Source: Brevibacillus formosus (GTDB lineage: Bacteria > Bacillota > Bacilli > Brevibacillales > Brevibacillaceae). Taken from it: a DNA stretch of 64,000 nucleotides. Under the pieces are notes generated by a model. The model had not been told where the DNA came from. It worked only from the letters and a program-made list of their open reading frames with translations, and ran no database searches. The translations under genes were made by a program, and so were the position numbers. Positions 33,185 through 41,821 of this stretch are shown here, in pieces. The stretch is from the NCBI RefSeq assembly GCF_003013405.1, contig NZ_PXZL01000002.1, forward strand, positions 88,273 to 152,272, written 5' to 3'. The stretch's first letter is position 1, and every line of letters begins with the position of its first letter.

Positions 33185-33229
33185 TGTACATTGCGTGTCT
33201 ATTCTTGTACACTTTTGATTAGATGTACA
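33185..33229. promoter_or_regulatory. Three TGTACA palindromes, candidate upstream activating sites
   Basis: TGTACA occurs at 33185-33190, 33206-33211 and 33224-33229, spaced 21 and 18 bases, about 50-100 bases upstream of the -24 element. This is where an enhancer-binding activator would sit. Confidence 0.5.
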
Positions 33230-33275
33230 ACAGGGATGATCCCTTTTCCTGTTAGTTTGGATAAGAGGTGACGAT

Positions 33276-35006
33276 TTGAAACCGTTATTTTCGTTGGATA
33301 GTACGCTCTCTTCCTTAGCGATTCCGCTTCCACCTGATATTGTCAAAATACGCGCAGGTGAAACTGTAGGTGAATGGATTGATAAAGAACGGAAGGGCAG
33401 AGTAGTCATTGTCTCTCCTACAACCACGCTCGAACAATCCATTAGCGACATTCTGGCTGGCCCAACCGTTTCCGATCTGCCGACAATCGTCATCGTAGAT
33501 GAACAAGGGACTCCGACGGGAATCGTTGAGCCACACCAGCTCATGACTGCCTTTGTCGTGTTGACCCAAAACCAGTCTGCCCTGCTCAGTACTTTAATGG
33601 ACACGATGAGCGAGGCTGTCACCATCGTGGACTCCCGCAATGTCGTCCAACACTGGAATCGGGCAGCAGAAACAATTTATGAAATCGATCGCGAGCAAGT
33701 CGTCGGAACCTCGCTCGATGAGCACTTCGCGAGTGAATCGATTCGCCTGCTCGATGCGCTGCGCCAAGGGACATCTGTTCAACGTGTCTATCACATTCCT
33801 CGTCCTGATAGTCATGTACTCATTAATGCGGCACCGATTCGCCGCGAGGGTGAGATTATCGGCGCGATTTCCATAGAACAGGATATTACCGAGCTGGTTC
33901 GTCTCAATGAAGAATTAGCACATACGACGGCCCATCTCCACAATTTGCAGCAAGAGATGAGTCGTTTTCAGGCAGCAGATGATCCTTTTTACGCGATCAA
34001 GGGGCATTCGGCCTCGATTCAATCCGCTATTGGTTCCGCAAAAAAAGTGGCGCAGACGGATGCGACTGTGCTGATTTATGGAGAAAGCGGCGTAGGGAAA
34101 GAGCTGTTTGCCAAAGCCATTCATCAGGCAAGTCGCCGACACGAAAAACCTTTTATCGCGATCAACTGCGGTGCCATTCCTGCCGCGCTGTTCGAAAGTG
34201 AGCTGTTTGGCTATCAAGGCGGTGCTTTTACTGGGGCCGAGAAAAAAGGCAAGCCTGGCAAGCTGGAGCTGGCGCATGGCGGGACACTTTTCCTCGATGA
34301 AATTGGGGAGCTGCCGCTAGAATTGCAGGTAAAACTGCTTCGCGCCTTGCAGGAACGACAGTTTTACCGCGTAGGCGGAACAGAGCCGATTACCGTCAAC
34401 ACACGGATTGTAGCTGCGACAAACAGACAGCTGGAGCAAATGGTTGCAGACGGTCGTTTTCGCGAGGACTTGTATTATCGGCTAAACGTCTTTTCTCTGG
34501 AAATCCCGCCGCTGCGCGAACGACGCGAGGATTTGCCGGAGCTCGTGCAAATTTTCATTCATGAGTATTCGGTCGCCCATGACCATTCTGTACCACGCAT
34601 CTCTCCCGAGGTCATGCAAGCGTTGTTCGAGTACAGTTGGCCGGGAAACATCCGACAGCTTCGCAACGTCATCGAACGTCTGTCGATCCTGCAAGAAAAC
34701 GGCGTTATTTTGCCTGAGCATCTGCCGTCCGTCATTCGCAGTCACGCAGAACCCACGCACGTCTCTGGGCTGACGCCGATTGGGGGAACGTTTGCTCCGC
34801 CGACTCCGACAACGTCGTCAATTTTACGTCCATCCATTGCGCACCCTTCTCCACCTGCGAACGAAAAAGAGCGTATTCTGGCAGCGTTGGAGCGCACATA
34901 CGGCAACAAAAAAGCAGCAGCCGAGCTGCTCGGCGTATCTCGCGGCACCCTTTACAATAAAATGAAGAAGTTCAATATTAACGAGGAGTCTTTCAAATGG
35001 GATTGA
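33276..35006 (+). CDS. Sigma-54-dependent activator (RocR/PrdR type)
   Basis: 576 residues. Residues 1-95 look like a CBS-type pair, 100-215 a PAS domain (TMSEAVTIVDSRNVVQHWNR), 240-470 the AAA+ domain with Walker A GESGVGKE, the sigma-54 loop GAFTGA and Walker B GGTLFLDEIGELP, and the C-terminus a Fis-type helix-turn-helix (KKAAAELLGVSRGTLYNKMK). It starts with TTG after AGAGGTGA. Divergent from proline dehydrogenase, whose promoter is of the -24/-12 type, so it is the likely proline-responsive activator. Overlaps the next gene by ten bases. Confidence 0.93.
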   Translation: MKPLFSLDSTLSSLAIPLPPDIVKIRAGETVGEWIDKERKGRVVIVSPTTTLEQSISDILAGPTVSDLPTIVIVDEQGTPTGIVEPHQLMTAFVVLTQNQSALLSTLMDTMSEAVTIVDSRNVVQHWNRAAETIYEIDREQVVGTSLDEHFASESIRLLDALRQGTSVQRVYHIPRPDSHVLINAAPIRREGEIIGAISIEQDITELVRLNEELAHTTAHLHNLQQEMSRFQAADDPFYAIKGHSASIQSAIGSAKKVAQTDATVLIYGESGVGKELFAKAIHQASRRHEKPFIAINCGAIPAALFESELFGYQGGAFTGAEKKGKPGKLELAHGGTLFLDEIGELPLELQVKLLRALQERQFYRVGGTEPITVNTRIVAATNRQLEQMVADGRFREDLYYRLNVFSLEIPPLRERREDLPELVQIFIHEYSVAHDHSVPRISPEVMQALFEYSWPGNIRQLRNVIERLSILQENGVILPEHLPSVIRSHAEPTHVSGLTPIGGTFAPPTPTTSSILRPSIAHPSPPANEKERILAALERTYGNKKAAAELLGVSRGTLYNKMKKFNINEESFKWD

Positions 35007-36139
35007 TAACATGGTCCGATGATACGTATCAAATCCATTATGCTGGGGAAACCATTGTCCTTTTGCCGAAGGAGTACGCCTTGTTTCAATTTCTGTACAC
35101 GTGGAAAAACCGGGCCTTTTCAAGGAATGATTTGCTAGATCGCGTCTGGTCGCTGGAAGAGCCTACTGACCGTACTGTCGACGATCACATTTACCGCTTG
35201 CGGAAAAAACTGCAAAAGTGGTCTCATCTGCTCACGATTGATACGGTCAGAGGAGTCGGCTATCGGCTTACGCTAAAAGAGCAGCAATCGCCTAGTCCAT
35301 CCGCATTAAACAGTGATTTCTCCGAGAACATTAAGAAAATGCTAACCACCTACCACGGCATGGGGATGGGGGCCGCTTTGCAGACGCTCTATGCAAATCA
35401 GCAAGTGCTTGGCTTCCAGATGGACTCTTTTTATGCTACCTATTTGCGGTTTGTTGTCGGTGATTTCGGCTGGTTCGTCGAGGATAAAACTCCCCCCATT
35501 TCTGACAAGCTGTTTTATTTGTTCCATTTATACCATATGACAGAAATTGACTCGCAAAAAACATTAGAAATTTTACACTGGGCTCTGAAAAATGCGAAAA
35601 GTATGCCTAAAAATTATCAGGATGAGATGCAGATCACCGCAATCAGTGTCTACGCCCAAGCCAAAGAATGGGAGCGAGCCAAAAAACAGCTGCTTCCTGC
35701 CAGAGAGGTTGTTGAGCGAGTCAATTCGCCCGGCTTTCAACTCTTTTTTCAAGCGGAAGAAACCCTCTTGTATCTGCTCATGGGTGAGGTTGACGAAGCT
35801 GAAGAAGTCATTCAACGCTCTGAGGAGATTTTGCAAGAACTCCCTATGCAGCGTGAACTCGGCAGCTTTACCATTGCGCGCGGTCTTTGTCTGTACCATC
35901 GACAGGAGCTTGCCAAGGCGCGCCGTTTGGTCGATGAAGGTCTGGAGGTCTTACGAAGCACCAAGTTCGTCCCCCATCTCATTTATGGCGCACAAATGAT
36001 CTTGTTGTTCTTGAAAGACTTCGGCTACGACGCAGAATGGGAGCGCAAATACCAGAAAATGTGGGCGGAATTATCCGAAGAGTACAAGTTTGACTACTTG
36101 CAGAAAAAGATTCGTGCCATCATCTCATCAACTATCTGA
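34997..36139 (+). CDS. Receiver-less winged-helix regulator with helical repeat region
   Basis: 380 residues. Residues 1-95 are an OmpR-type winged helix (LLPKEYALFQFLYTWKNRAF, RTVDDHIYRLRKKLQKW, IDTVRGVGYRL) without any receiver domain. The remaining 280 residues are helical and TPR-like (ISVYAQAKEWERAKKQLLPA, LVDEGLEVL). The plan is like SARP/BTAD-type regulators. It overlaps the sigma-54 activator gene by ten bases and is followed 57 bases later by an MFS gene that it may regulate. Target and ligand unknown. Confidence 0.78.
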   Translation: MGLITWSDDTYQIHYAGETIVLLPKEYALFQFLYTWKNRAFSRNDLLDRVWSLEEPTDRTVDDHIYRLRKKLQKWSHLLTIDTVRGVGYRLTLKEQQSPSPSALNSDFSENIKKMLTTYHGMGMGAALQTLYANQQVLGFQMDSFYATYLRFVVGDFGWFVEDKTPPISDKLFYLFHLYHMTEIDSQKTLEILHWALKNAKSMPKNYQDEMQITAISVYAQAKEWERAKKQLLPAREVVERVNSPGFQLFFQAEETLLYLLMGEVDEAEEVIQRSEEILQELPMQRELGSFTIARGLCLYHRQELAKARRLVDEGLEVLRSTKFVPHLIYGAQMILLFLKDFGYDAEWERKYQKMWAELSEEYKFDYLQKKIRAIISSTI

Positions 36140-36196
36140 TATTCCTCTGACAAATCCCTTTTATCATCGAGTTAACAGATCGATGGAGGGATTTTT

Positions 36197-37453
36197 TTGT
36201 TAAAAGAAAATAGAACGTTTCGCACGCTGTTCATCTCTTACGGACTGTCTACGCTCGGTGATTGGTTTGATTTTATTGCGGTATCCATCCTGTTGGGGTT
36301 TGTGTGGAAGGTTGATCCGATGACGATGGCCCTCCTGCCCGTTGCCTATGCAGCTCCAAGCATTTTGCTCGGGCAATTTGCCGGGGTACTTGCAGACCGC
36401 GTGAACAAGGTACAAATGATCATGACCATGAATATCATTCAGGCTGCTCTCACTCTGCTTCTGCTTGCCATGCCTAATCCGTTCTGGTTCCTGGTGGTCA
36501 TTTCCCTGCGTTCAGGTGCCTCTGTCTTCAACGATCCAGCACAACAGACCTTGACGCGTCAAATCGTACCTGAGAATCAGTTGTTACAAGCCTCTGCTTT
36601 GAATGGAGCCGTATATCAGATGGGGAAATTGATCGGTCCACTGGCCGGAGGATTGGTAGCGGCCGTTTTTGCACCCGCCATTTGTCTGATGATTAATGCT
36701 TCGACATTCCTTCTCTCTACTGGATTTTTGTTCACAATTCGTAAAGTGGAAAATACGTTGTCTCGTACATCTGTAGAAGAGCAGCCTCTCCCTTATCGTC
36801 AAGCATGGCAGGAGGGCTGGCGCATCTTTTTGCAAAACCGTATCCTGTTGTTCAGCACGATCTTCGCAACCGTAACCTCGTTGGCGATTCAACTGGCTGA
36901 TACACAGTTTCCCGTGATCTTTCGCGAGAAGCTGCCCAACAATCCGGAAATGCTTGGGTTTACAGTCAGTGTCATTGGATTAGGCGCGCTTGTCACTGTT
37001 ACCTTGCTACATCGCTTAAAAGAAATTCGTTCCTACGGGTGGGTGCTAGGCGGTAGCGTTTTGCTCATCGGAACTAGTTTTTCGTGGATTGGATTTTTCC
37101 AGCCGGGTGATGGCATGTATTGGCTGCTGATTCCCGCTATATTGGCTGGAGTCGGAACAGGTCTGACTTCGGTCGGCGCCAATTATCTGGTACAAAAAGA
37201 AAGCCCCCCGCAAGCACTGGGCCGCGTGAGGGGAATTATCGACTCATTGACGAGCGCCACTTTCATTATTGCTCCGTTGCTCGGTGGCGTCATCATGACC
37301 ATCTGGGGTCCAAACACTGCTTTTTTATGGGTCGGAATGTTAATCGCTGCGATTGGCGGAGGTGCTGTCCTCTTACAGCGCTGGATTTGGGGGAATCGAA
37401 TAAAAAACGTGGCTGTTGCTACCGCTACGGCTGGATCGGAACGAGTCGGATAA
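36197..37453 (+). CDS. MFS transporter (DHA3/enterobactin-exporter-like)
   Basis: 418 residues with about eleven to twelve membrane helices. N-terminal RTLFISYGLSTLGDWFDFIA and the loop GVLADRVNKVQ are typical of MFS_3-type multidrug exporters such as MdtH/EntS relatives. The start is TTG after GGAGGG. It follows the winged-helix regulator and ends in a 29-base overlap with the convergent sugar dehydrogenase gene. Substrate unknown. Confidence 0.88.
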   Translation: MLKENRTFRTLFISYGLSTLGDWFDFIAVSILLGFVWKVDPMTMALLPVAYAAPSILLGQFAGVLADRVNKVQMIMTMNIIQAALTLLLLAMPNPFWFLVVISLRSGASVFNDPAQQTLTRQIVPENQLLQASALNGAVYQMGKLIGPLAGGLVAAVFAPAICLMINASTFLLSTGFLFTIRKVENTLSRTSVEEQPLPYRQAWQEGWRIFLQNRILLFSTIFATVTSLAIQLADTQFPVIFREKLPNNPEMLGFTVSVIGLGALVTVTLLHRLKEIRSYGWVLGGSVLLIGTSFSWIGFFQPGDGMYWLLIPAILAGVGTGLTSVGANYLVQKESPPQALGRVRGIIDSLTSATFIIAPLLGGVIMTIWGPNTAFLWVGMLIAAIGGGAVLLQRWIWGNRIKNVAVATATAGSERVG

Positions 37454-38546
37454 TTTTATCGTCTCCTTCTCTCGGATTTCCACGACCATCGCGGTTGTTG
37501 GTCAACAAATAGATTGTGCCGTCTTTTCCTTCGACCACATCGCGCAGTCGCCCAAACTCGTCTTGGAACAAGGTAGCAGCCTCCAACACTGTATCAGGTC
37601 GAGAAACGTCTAAGCTAATTTTCTGAAGCTGCTGACCCCTGAGGTTCGCTACGAGCAGTTGTCCTTTCCACGGCCCTCTGGATACAAACGTCATGCCAGA
37701 AGGAGCCCATGTCGTATCACCGCTTTGCAAGAGGGGGGTTTTCATCCCCTCTTTTTGCTGTTCACCCGAAATGATTGGCCAACCGTAATTTGCTCCCGGC
37801 TCGATCCGATTGATCTCATCGTGTGCAGTCTGGCCATGCTCCGAGCTGTAGAGTATCCCTGTATCCGGATACCATGCGATGCCTTGCGGATTGCGATGTC
37901 CGTAGCTGTAAACAGGTGAGCCGGAAAAAGGATTGTCGGCAGGAATGGTTCCATCCAGATTGATGCGCAAAATTTTTCCGGCGAGACTTGTCTGATCTTG
38001 CGCAAGCATCGGCTCATGTGCATCGCCTGTCGTGATATAGAGACGCTGATCCGGACCGATTTTGATCCGTCCTCCGTTGTGGATCGAGCTTCCCGGGATT
38101 TTGTCCAAGAGTACCTTGTCAATCTGTGCTGCGTTGTTTACTTCTCGCAGTCGCAGGACACGATTGAAAGTGGCATCTCCCTCTTTGTATGTATGGTAAA
38201 CGTACAAGTATTGGTTATTCGCAAAATCGGGATCGAGCACAAGGCCCAACAGCCCTCCTTCTCCCTCGCTTATGAACGGGGCAGGGAATGAAATGAGCGG
38301 CTCTGGCAGCAGCTTGCCTGATTGAATCACTCGCACTCTTCCTGGTCGTTCTGTGAAAAGGATTCGGCCATCCGAGGCTATATCCATGGCCCAAGGCACA
38401 TCTAACTGATCAGCCAATACCTCCATCCGGTATGGAAAAGTCTGTTGAGCTGGCAGCGATTCTTTTGCAGGAATCGCCTCGCAGGCCATAACCGCTATAC
38501 TCAAGATCAAGGTAAGCACGCACACCACCCATTTTTTCCACATCAC
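37425..38546 (-). CDS. PQQ-type sugar dehydrogenase family lipoprotein (GSDH)
   Basis: 373 residues. A lipoprotein signal (VCVLTLILSIAVMAC, Cys about 22) then a six-bladed glucose/sorbosone-dehydrogenase propeller: LDVPWAMDIASDGRILFTERPGRV, SEGEGGLLGLVLDPDF, SSIHNGGRIKIGPD, YGHRNPQGIAW, ANYGWPI. Members related to Bacillus YliI-type proteins oxidise aldoses with PQQ or calcium; whether this host makes PQQ is unknown. GTG at 38546 or the next ATG could start it. Anchored on the outer face of the membrane. Confidence 0.87.
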   Translation of the reverse strand: MMWKKWVVCVLTLILSIAVMACEAIPAKESLPAQQTFPYRMEVLADQLDVPWAMDIASDGRILFTERPGRVRVIQSGKLLPEPLISFPAPFISEGEGGLLGLVLDPDFANNQYLYVYHTYKEGDATFNRVLRLREVNNAAQIDKVLLDKIPGSSIHNGGRIKIGPDQRLYITTGDAHEPMLAQDQTSLAGKILRINLDGTIPADNPFSGSPVYSYGHRNPQGIAWYPDTGILYSSEHGQTAHDEINRIEPGANYGWPIISGEQQKEGMKTPLLQSGDTTWAPSGMTFVSRGPWKGQLLVANLRGQQLQKISLDVSRPDTVLEAATLFQDEFGRLRDVVEGKDGTIYLLTNNRDGRGNPREGDDKIIRLVPIQP

Positions 38547-38736
38547 ACGTTTTCCTCCCTGCGCGATTTGTCCAGTAGGAACCAGGAAGCATTTTAGACA
38601 AAACTTCGCTAGTGCACGCTTATGTTCCTTTTTCGCAGCCCCAAAAAAACTGTTTGGATGTCCTACAGCAGTTGTGCCGGGGCCGAAGCGTAGACTGGAA
38701 ATCCGCTTCTTCCCCTCACTACAGCCCCTCCAAAAG

Positions 38737-38770
38737 GCAAAAAAAAATTGGTCCCCATTGAACCAATTAA
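38737..38770 (-). terminator. Terminator of the PilZ gene
   Basis: AATTGGT (38746-38752) pairs with ACCAATT (38762-38768); on the minus strand eight or more T follow. The gap from here to 38546 holds no gene I can support. Confidence 0.8.
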
Positions 38771-38774
38771 AGAA

Positions 38775-39395
38775 TTACTCGATTTTCACTTGTCTACGTT
38801 CCTCGATTTGTCGATGCAAAATGTACTTTCGCAAATTGTGAAAATGACGTGCATTGATTCCTTTGATCGTACAGCCGTAAAAATAGTTCGGCCCCTCTAT
38901 TCGCTCATGAATGATAACCAGGTCAGTTTTCACTACCCCATCTGGGCGATTGCGACCATACAATTCAAAGGAAAAGACAATTTGCTGATCCTCAGGAATC
39001 TGTTTGTCTGAGCGGAATGCCAAGCCTCCCAGGCTCAAATTCACCAAGTACACCATTTGACTATAGACGGAAAAAAATGAGTCTGGCTCCTGCGTCGGAT
39101 ACTGGATCCAGCCCTTAACCTCCATGTCGAAACGGGGGTAGCGTCTGCGCTGTTCCCGAAACTCAGCAGCTGTTGGAGAGTGGAACAAAAACAAGCGATT
39201 TTTATCTTTAGCCACGACTACGGCTTCAAACGTACTGATCGTTTCATAATCAGCCGTCAAAAGACAAGGGATCTGATCCCCTACTGTGACATCCAATGGG
39301 CCGGGAAATACAGCTTCGATCAAGTCCCCTTCTTCATAGGTAACATGACCTTCTATTACTCGATTCCCTTTTCTAATTTGTATTATGCTTTCCAT
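38775..39395 (-). CDS. PilZ-domain c-di-GMP receptor (YpfA/DgrA-like)
   Basis: 206 residues. N-terminal YcgR-like beta domain (about 1-90) and C-terminal PilZ domain. Both c-di-GMP motifs are present: RxxxR in REQRRRYPRF and (D/N)xSxxG in VNLSLGGLAF. In Bacillus the homologue YpfA inhibits motility when c-di-GMP is bound. Cytosolic. GGTGGAG lies eight bases upstream of the ATG. Confidence 0.9.
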   Translation of the reverse strand: MESIIQIRKGNRVIEGHVTYEEGDLIEAVFPGPLDVTVGDQIPCLLTADYETISTFEAVVVAKDKNRLFLFHSPTAAEFREQRRRYPRFDMEVKGWIQYPTQEPDSFFSVYSQMVYLVNLSLGGLAFRSDKQIPEDQQIVFSFELYGRNRPDGVVKTDLVIIHERIEGPNYFYGCTIKGINARHFHNLRKYILHRQIEERRQVKIE

Positions 39396-39514
39396 CTGCG
39401 TTCTCCACCACTTCGCACAAATATATTACCGGGATTTCCGAAATCTTTACCTGGATGCTTTTCGCGGAAAATAAGGTATAATGGGAACATTGACAGATAG
39501 GAGGTTACAGACCG

Positions 39515-39688
39515 ATGAATCGTTATCAATTGGTAACACTGGCTTTGGCATTTTTGGTAACCGCCTGTCTCATCGGAGTTGGCATTGCCATTGGGGAAAA
39601 AAGCCCCCTCGGTATCCTTGGCTGTATCGTTGTTGCCTTCTCGTTGATGGGATTTGGCTTTTCGTACAAGCGCAAGCATATGCGCTAA
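39515..39688 (+). CDS. YlaF/DUF5325 small membrane protein
   Basis: 57 residues with two membrane helices (LVTLALAFLVTACLIGVGIA and LGILGCIVVAFSLMGFGF) and a basic tail YKRKHMR. Length, the short GEKSPLG turn and the tail fit the Bacillus YlaF family (DUF5325), whose function is unknown. AGGAGG stands eight bases before the ATG, and TATAAT lies at about 39476. Divergent from the PilZ gene. Confidence 0.78.
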   Translation: MNRYQLVTLALAFLVTACLIGVGIAIGEKSPLGILGCIVVAFSLMGFGFSYKRKHMR

Positions 39689-39699
39689 CCTCTTCTCCG

Positions 39700-40755
39700 T
39701 TATCGCCGTACAAGCAAACTGTTCACATAAAACAGGACAGAGGGCAAGCCCTTAGCCTGCTTCAGCAGTTGTCTAGCAATAGTATAAATGTGTGGTTGGC
39801 TCCGATTTACCTTGCGATCCGCGAGATAAAACGCGACTAGCCCGTCCACGATCATACGGTGAAATGCAGGATTTGGCAAGCGTTTAACGCTTGCCTTTGC
39901 TTGTTTTATAAAAAGCTTCAAGCGTTCAGTCGCTATCCGTTCCGAATCGTAATAACTCACGAAGTTTAAATCTCCACCCATTTTATCTTCTTCCAGGTCA
40001 ATTAAATAGTCTAATAAAATATGTAACCCGCACAGCCACGGAAAGTAAGCTTCACTTACCGTTTGAATTTGCTCTTCCCCTACATCCGGATCAGTCGCCA
40101 AGCAAAAAAGAGCAAATATCCCGATGGTCGAGCCTGTGACAGCCGCAAATTCTTGCCAGTGCAAATCGTGATAGCGTTCTTTGTACTGATCCCACCACGT
40201 CAACAAGTGATCCTCGCGCAACTGGGGAGCAATGTGCTTATATACTTGCAAATCGCTATACAAACAAGAAAACTCGAGTATCTTTGCCTGGATTTTTTCA
40301 TAGGCTGGCAATTGTGCGACATGCTGTTGACAGGTCTGAACCAATCCAGCCAAAAAGCCGCCGTCATCCTTATCCTCACGATACAAATAATAGTCTCGCA
40401 AGGGTGCGCCTGGTGTCAGTGCATCCTGCATCGACACGTGAAGCTGACGGAAGTCTTGCGGATCTAGTGACGTGCTGCGATCACACAGATTATCCAAGTA
40501 GTCGCTGATTGTTTGATAGGCGACAATCAGCGGAACAATTGTCTCTACATGCGGGATGACCTGTGCTGCATAAACACATCCCCCTTGGCAGTGGAACTTT
40601 TTGGAGTTCATGCTGTCTTGCGCCTGTTTTCTCAGCTCGGGATTGGGAATTGCTTGTGCTCTTTTGTACCAAGCCGCAAACTCCCGCTCCAGAACAGGTT
40701 GCACATGACGATAGACTCGGTAAAGTAGCTGCCATGGATTACGTAGTTCGCTCAC
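39700..40755 (-). CDS. ytpB: Tetraprenyl-beta-curcumene synthase (DUF2600)
   Basis: 351 residues. It matches the YtpB family of class IB terpene synthases, which cyclise all-trans tetraprenyl diphosphate to C35 terpenes. The metal-binding Asp clusters are seen in YQTISDYLDNLCDR (about residue 85) and HILLDYLIDLEEDKMGGD (about 245). Other family signs are KKFHCQGGCVYA and TWWDQYK. GTG start with GGGAGGG upstream. Such C35 terpenes are linked to stress-resistant spores in Bacillus; that role here is inferred. Confidence 0.9.
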   Translation of the reverse strand: MSELRNPWQLLYRVYRHVQPVLEREFAAWYKRAQAIPNPELRKQAQDSMNSKKFHCQGGCVYAAQVIPHVETIVPLIVAYQTISDYLDNLCDRSTSLDPQDFRQLHVSMQDALTPGAPLRDYYLYREDKDDGGFLAGLVQTCQQHVAQLPAYEKIQAKILEFSCLYSDLQVYKHIAPQLREDHLLTWWDQYKERYHDLHWQEFAAVTGSTIGIFALFCLATDPDVGEEQIQTVSEAYFPWLCGLHILLDYLIDLEEDKMGGDLNFVSYYDSERIATERLKLFIKQAKASVKRLPNPAFHRMIVDGLVAFYLADRKVNRSQPHIYTIARQLLKQAKGLPSVLFYVNSLLVRR

Positions 40756-40878
40756 TTACTTCCCTCCCAAAACAAATGTAAAACGAAAGACATTCCCAAG
40801 CTTTTACCAGCTTACATCGAAGCCCTCGCTCATGACCAATAGAATTATCTTATCACATTTGGATGCCCACTCCAAAAA

Positions 40879-41817
40879 TCAGCCCTGAAATACACCAATT
40901 CGCCTTTTTGACTCCATATAGAGTACAAAAATAAACTTTTTGGTATTGATACGAGTAGAAGAGATCGTCATTTCCCTCTGATTCTCCAGCTCCAGCATGC
41001 GTTTTCGCACCTCGGTAAAATCAAAGAATGTGGTCGCGTAGCTCTCGAATTTGGGATGACTGTAATCGGTCAGCCCGAGGGAAGCCAGATGGGTTAATGC
41101 CTGATAAATGGCTCTGCGAACCCGTTGCTCAGCGGCCTTCGTTTCCTTTTGGATCAGGGCAGTCACTCCCTTCCCCAGCTTGCGGGCAGCAATCGCCCCA
41201 AAAATATCGCGTAAAGGAGGCAGATTCCCTTCTCCATTCCCCTCCTTCTCCCAGCGATACAGCCACTCCATCATGTCGAGTAAATCTTTGCTGCCTTTTT
41301 CGCTAATCATCCCCAGTTCAGTCAAGAGAAACCGTGCGGAAGACAAGATGCCCTTTTCAGGATACGATGCTTCTTTTGCGAGAGCTGCCGTCACATTCAT
41401 ACTGCCGGACAATACAGAAAGCGACCGCTGAATACCCTCGATAGATTGCTGGAGCAATATGCGTTCCCGTACCTTTTGAAGAACACTGATGACCTCCAGG
41501 CGATTCACTGGTTTGGTCACGTAGTATTCGATCCCTGTCGCATACGCCTCAGCGATCATCTCCTTCGTTTCGATTTGCGAGATCATAACAATCTTGCCTG
41601 TAAAACGTCTCAGTTGGCGCACCGTTTCCATGCCATCTCGATTCGGCATTAAAAGATCAATCAACAAGATGTCTACTTGCTTCCAATTCAAAAAATTGTG
41701 GTCAATTTGCGAGCCATCCTCTGCTTCCCCACATACCTCTCCCAAATCAGCATCCTCAATCATTTGACCGAGCATGAATCGAATCGCAGGATCGTCGTCC
41801 ACGATGAAGTAGCGCAT
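40879..41817 (-). CDS. Response regulator with YcbB/GlnL-type output domain
   Basis: 312 residues. Receiver domain (YFIVDDDPAIRFML, phospho-Asp in ILLIDLLMPNRDGM, Lys in YYVTKPVNRLE) followed by a YcbB-type output domain (about 150-300) as in Bacillus GlnL. In Bacillus subtilis, GlnK-GlnL responds to glutamine and activates glutaminase and transporter genes. Here the divergent neighbour is a TAXI-type transporter, the likely target. It starts four bases after the kinase gene, with AAAGGGTGA upstream. Confidence 0.82.
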   Translation of the reverse strand: MRYFIVDDDPAIRFMLGQMIEDADLGEVCGEAEDGSQIDHNFLNWKQVDILLIDLLMPNRDGMETVRQLRRFTGKIVMISQIETKEMIAEAYATGIEYYVTKPVNRLEVISVLQKVRERILLQQSIEGIQRSLSVLSGSMNVTAALAKEASYPEKGILSSARFLLTELGMISEKGSKDLLDMMEWLYRWEKEGNGEGNLPPLRDIFGAIAARKLGKGVTALIQKETKAAEQRVRRAIYQALTHLASLGLTDYSHPKFESYATTFFDFTEVRKRMLELENQREMTISSTRINTKKFIFVLYMESKRRIGVFQG

Positions 41818-41821
41818 GAGG

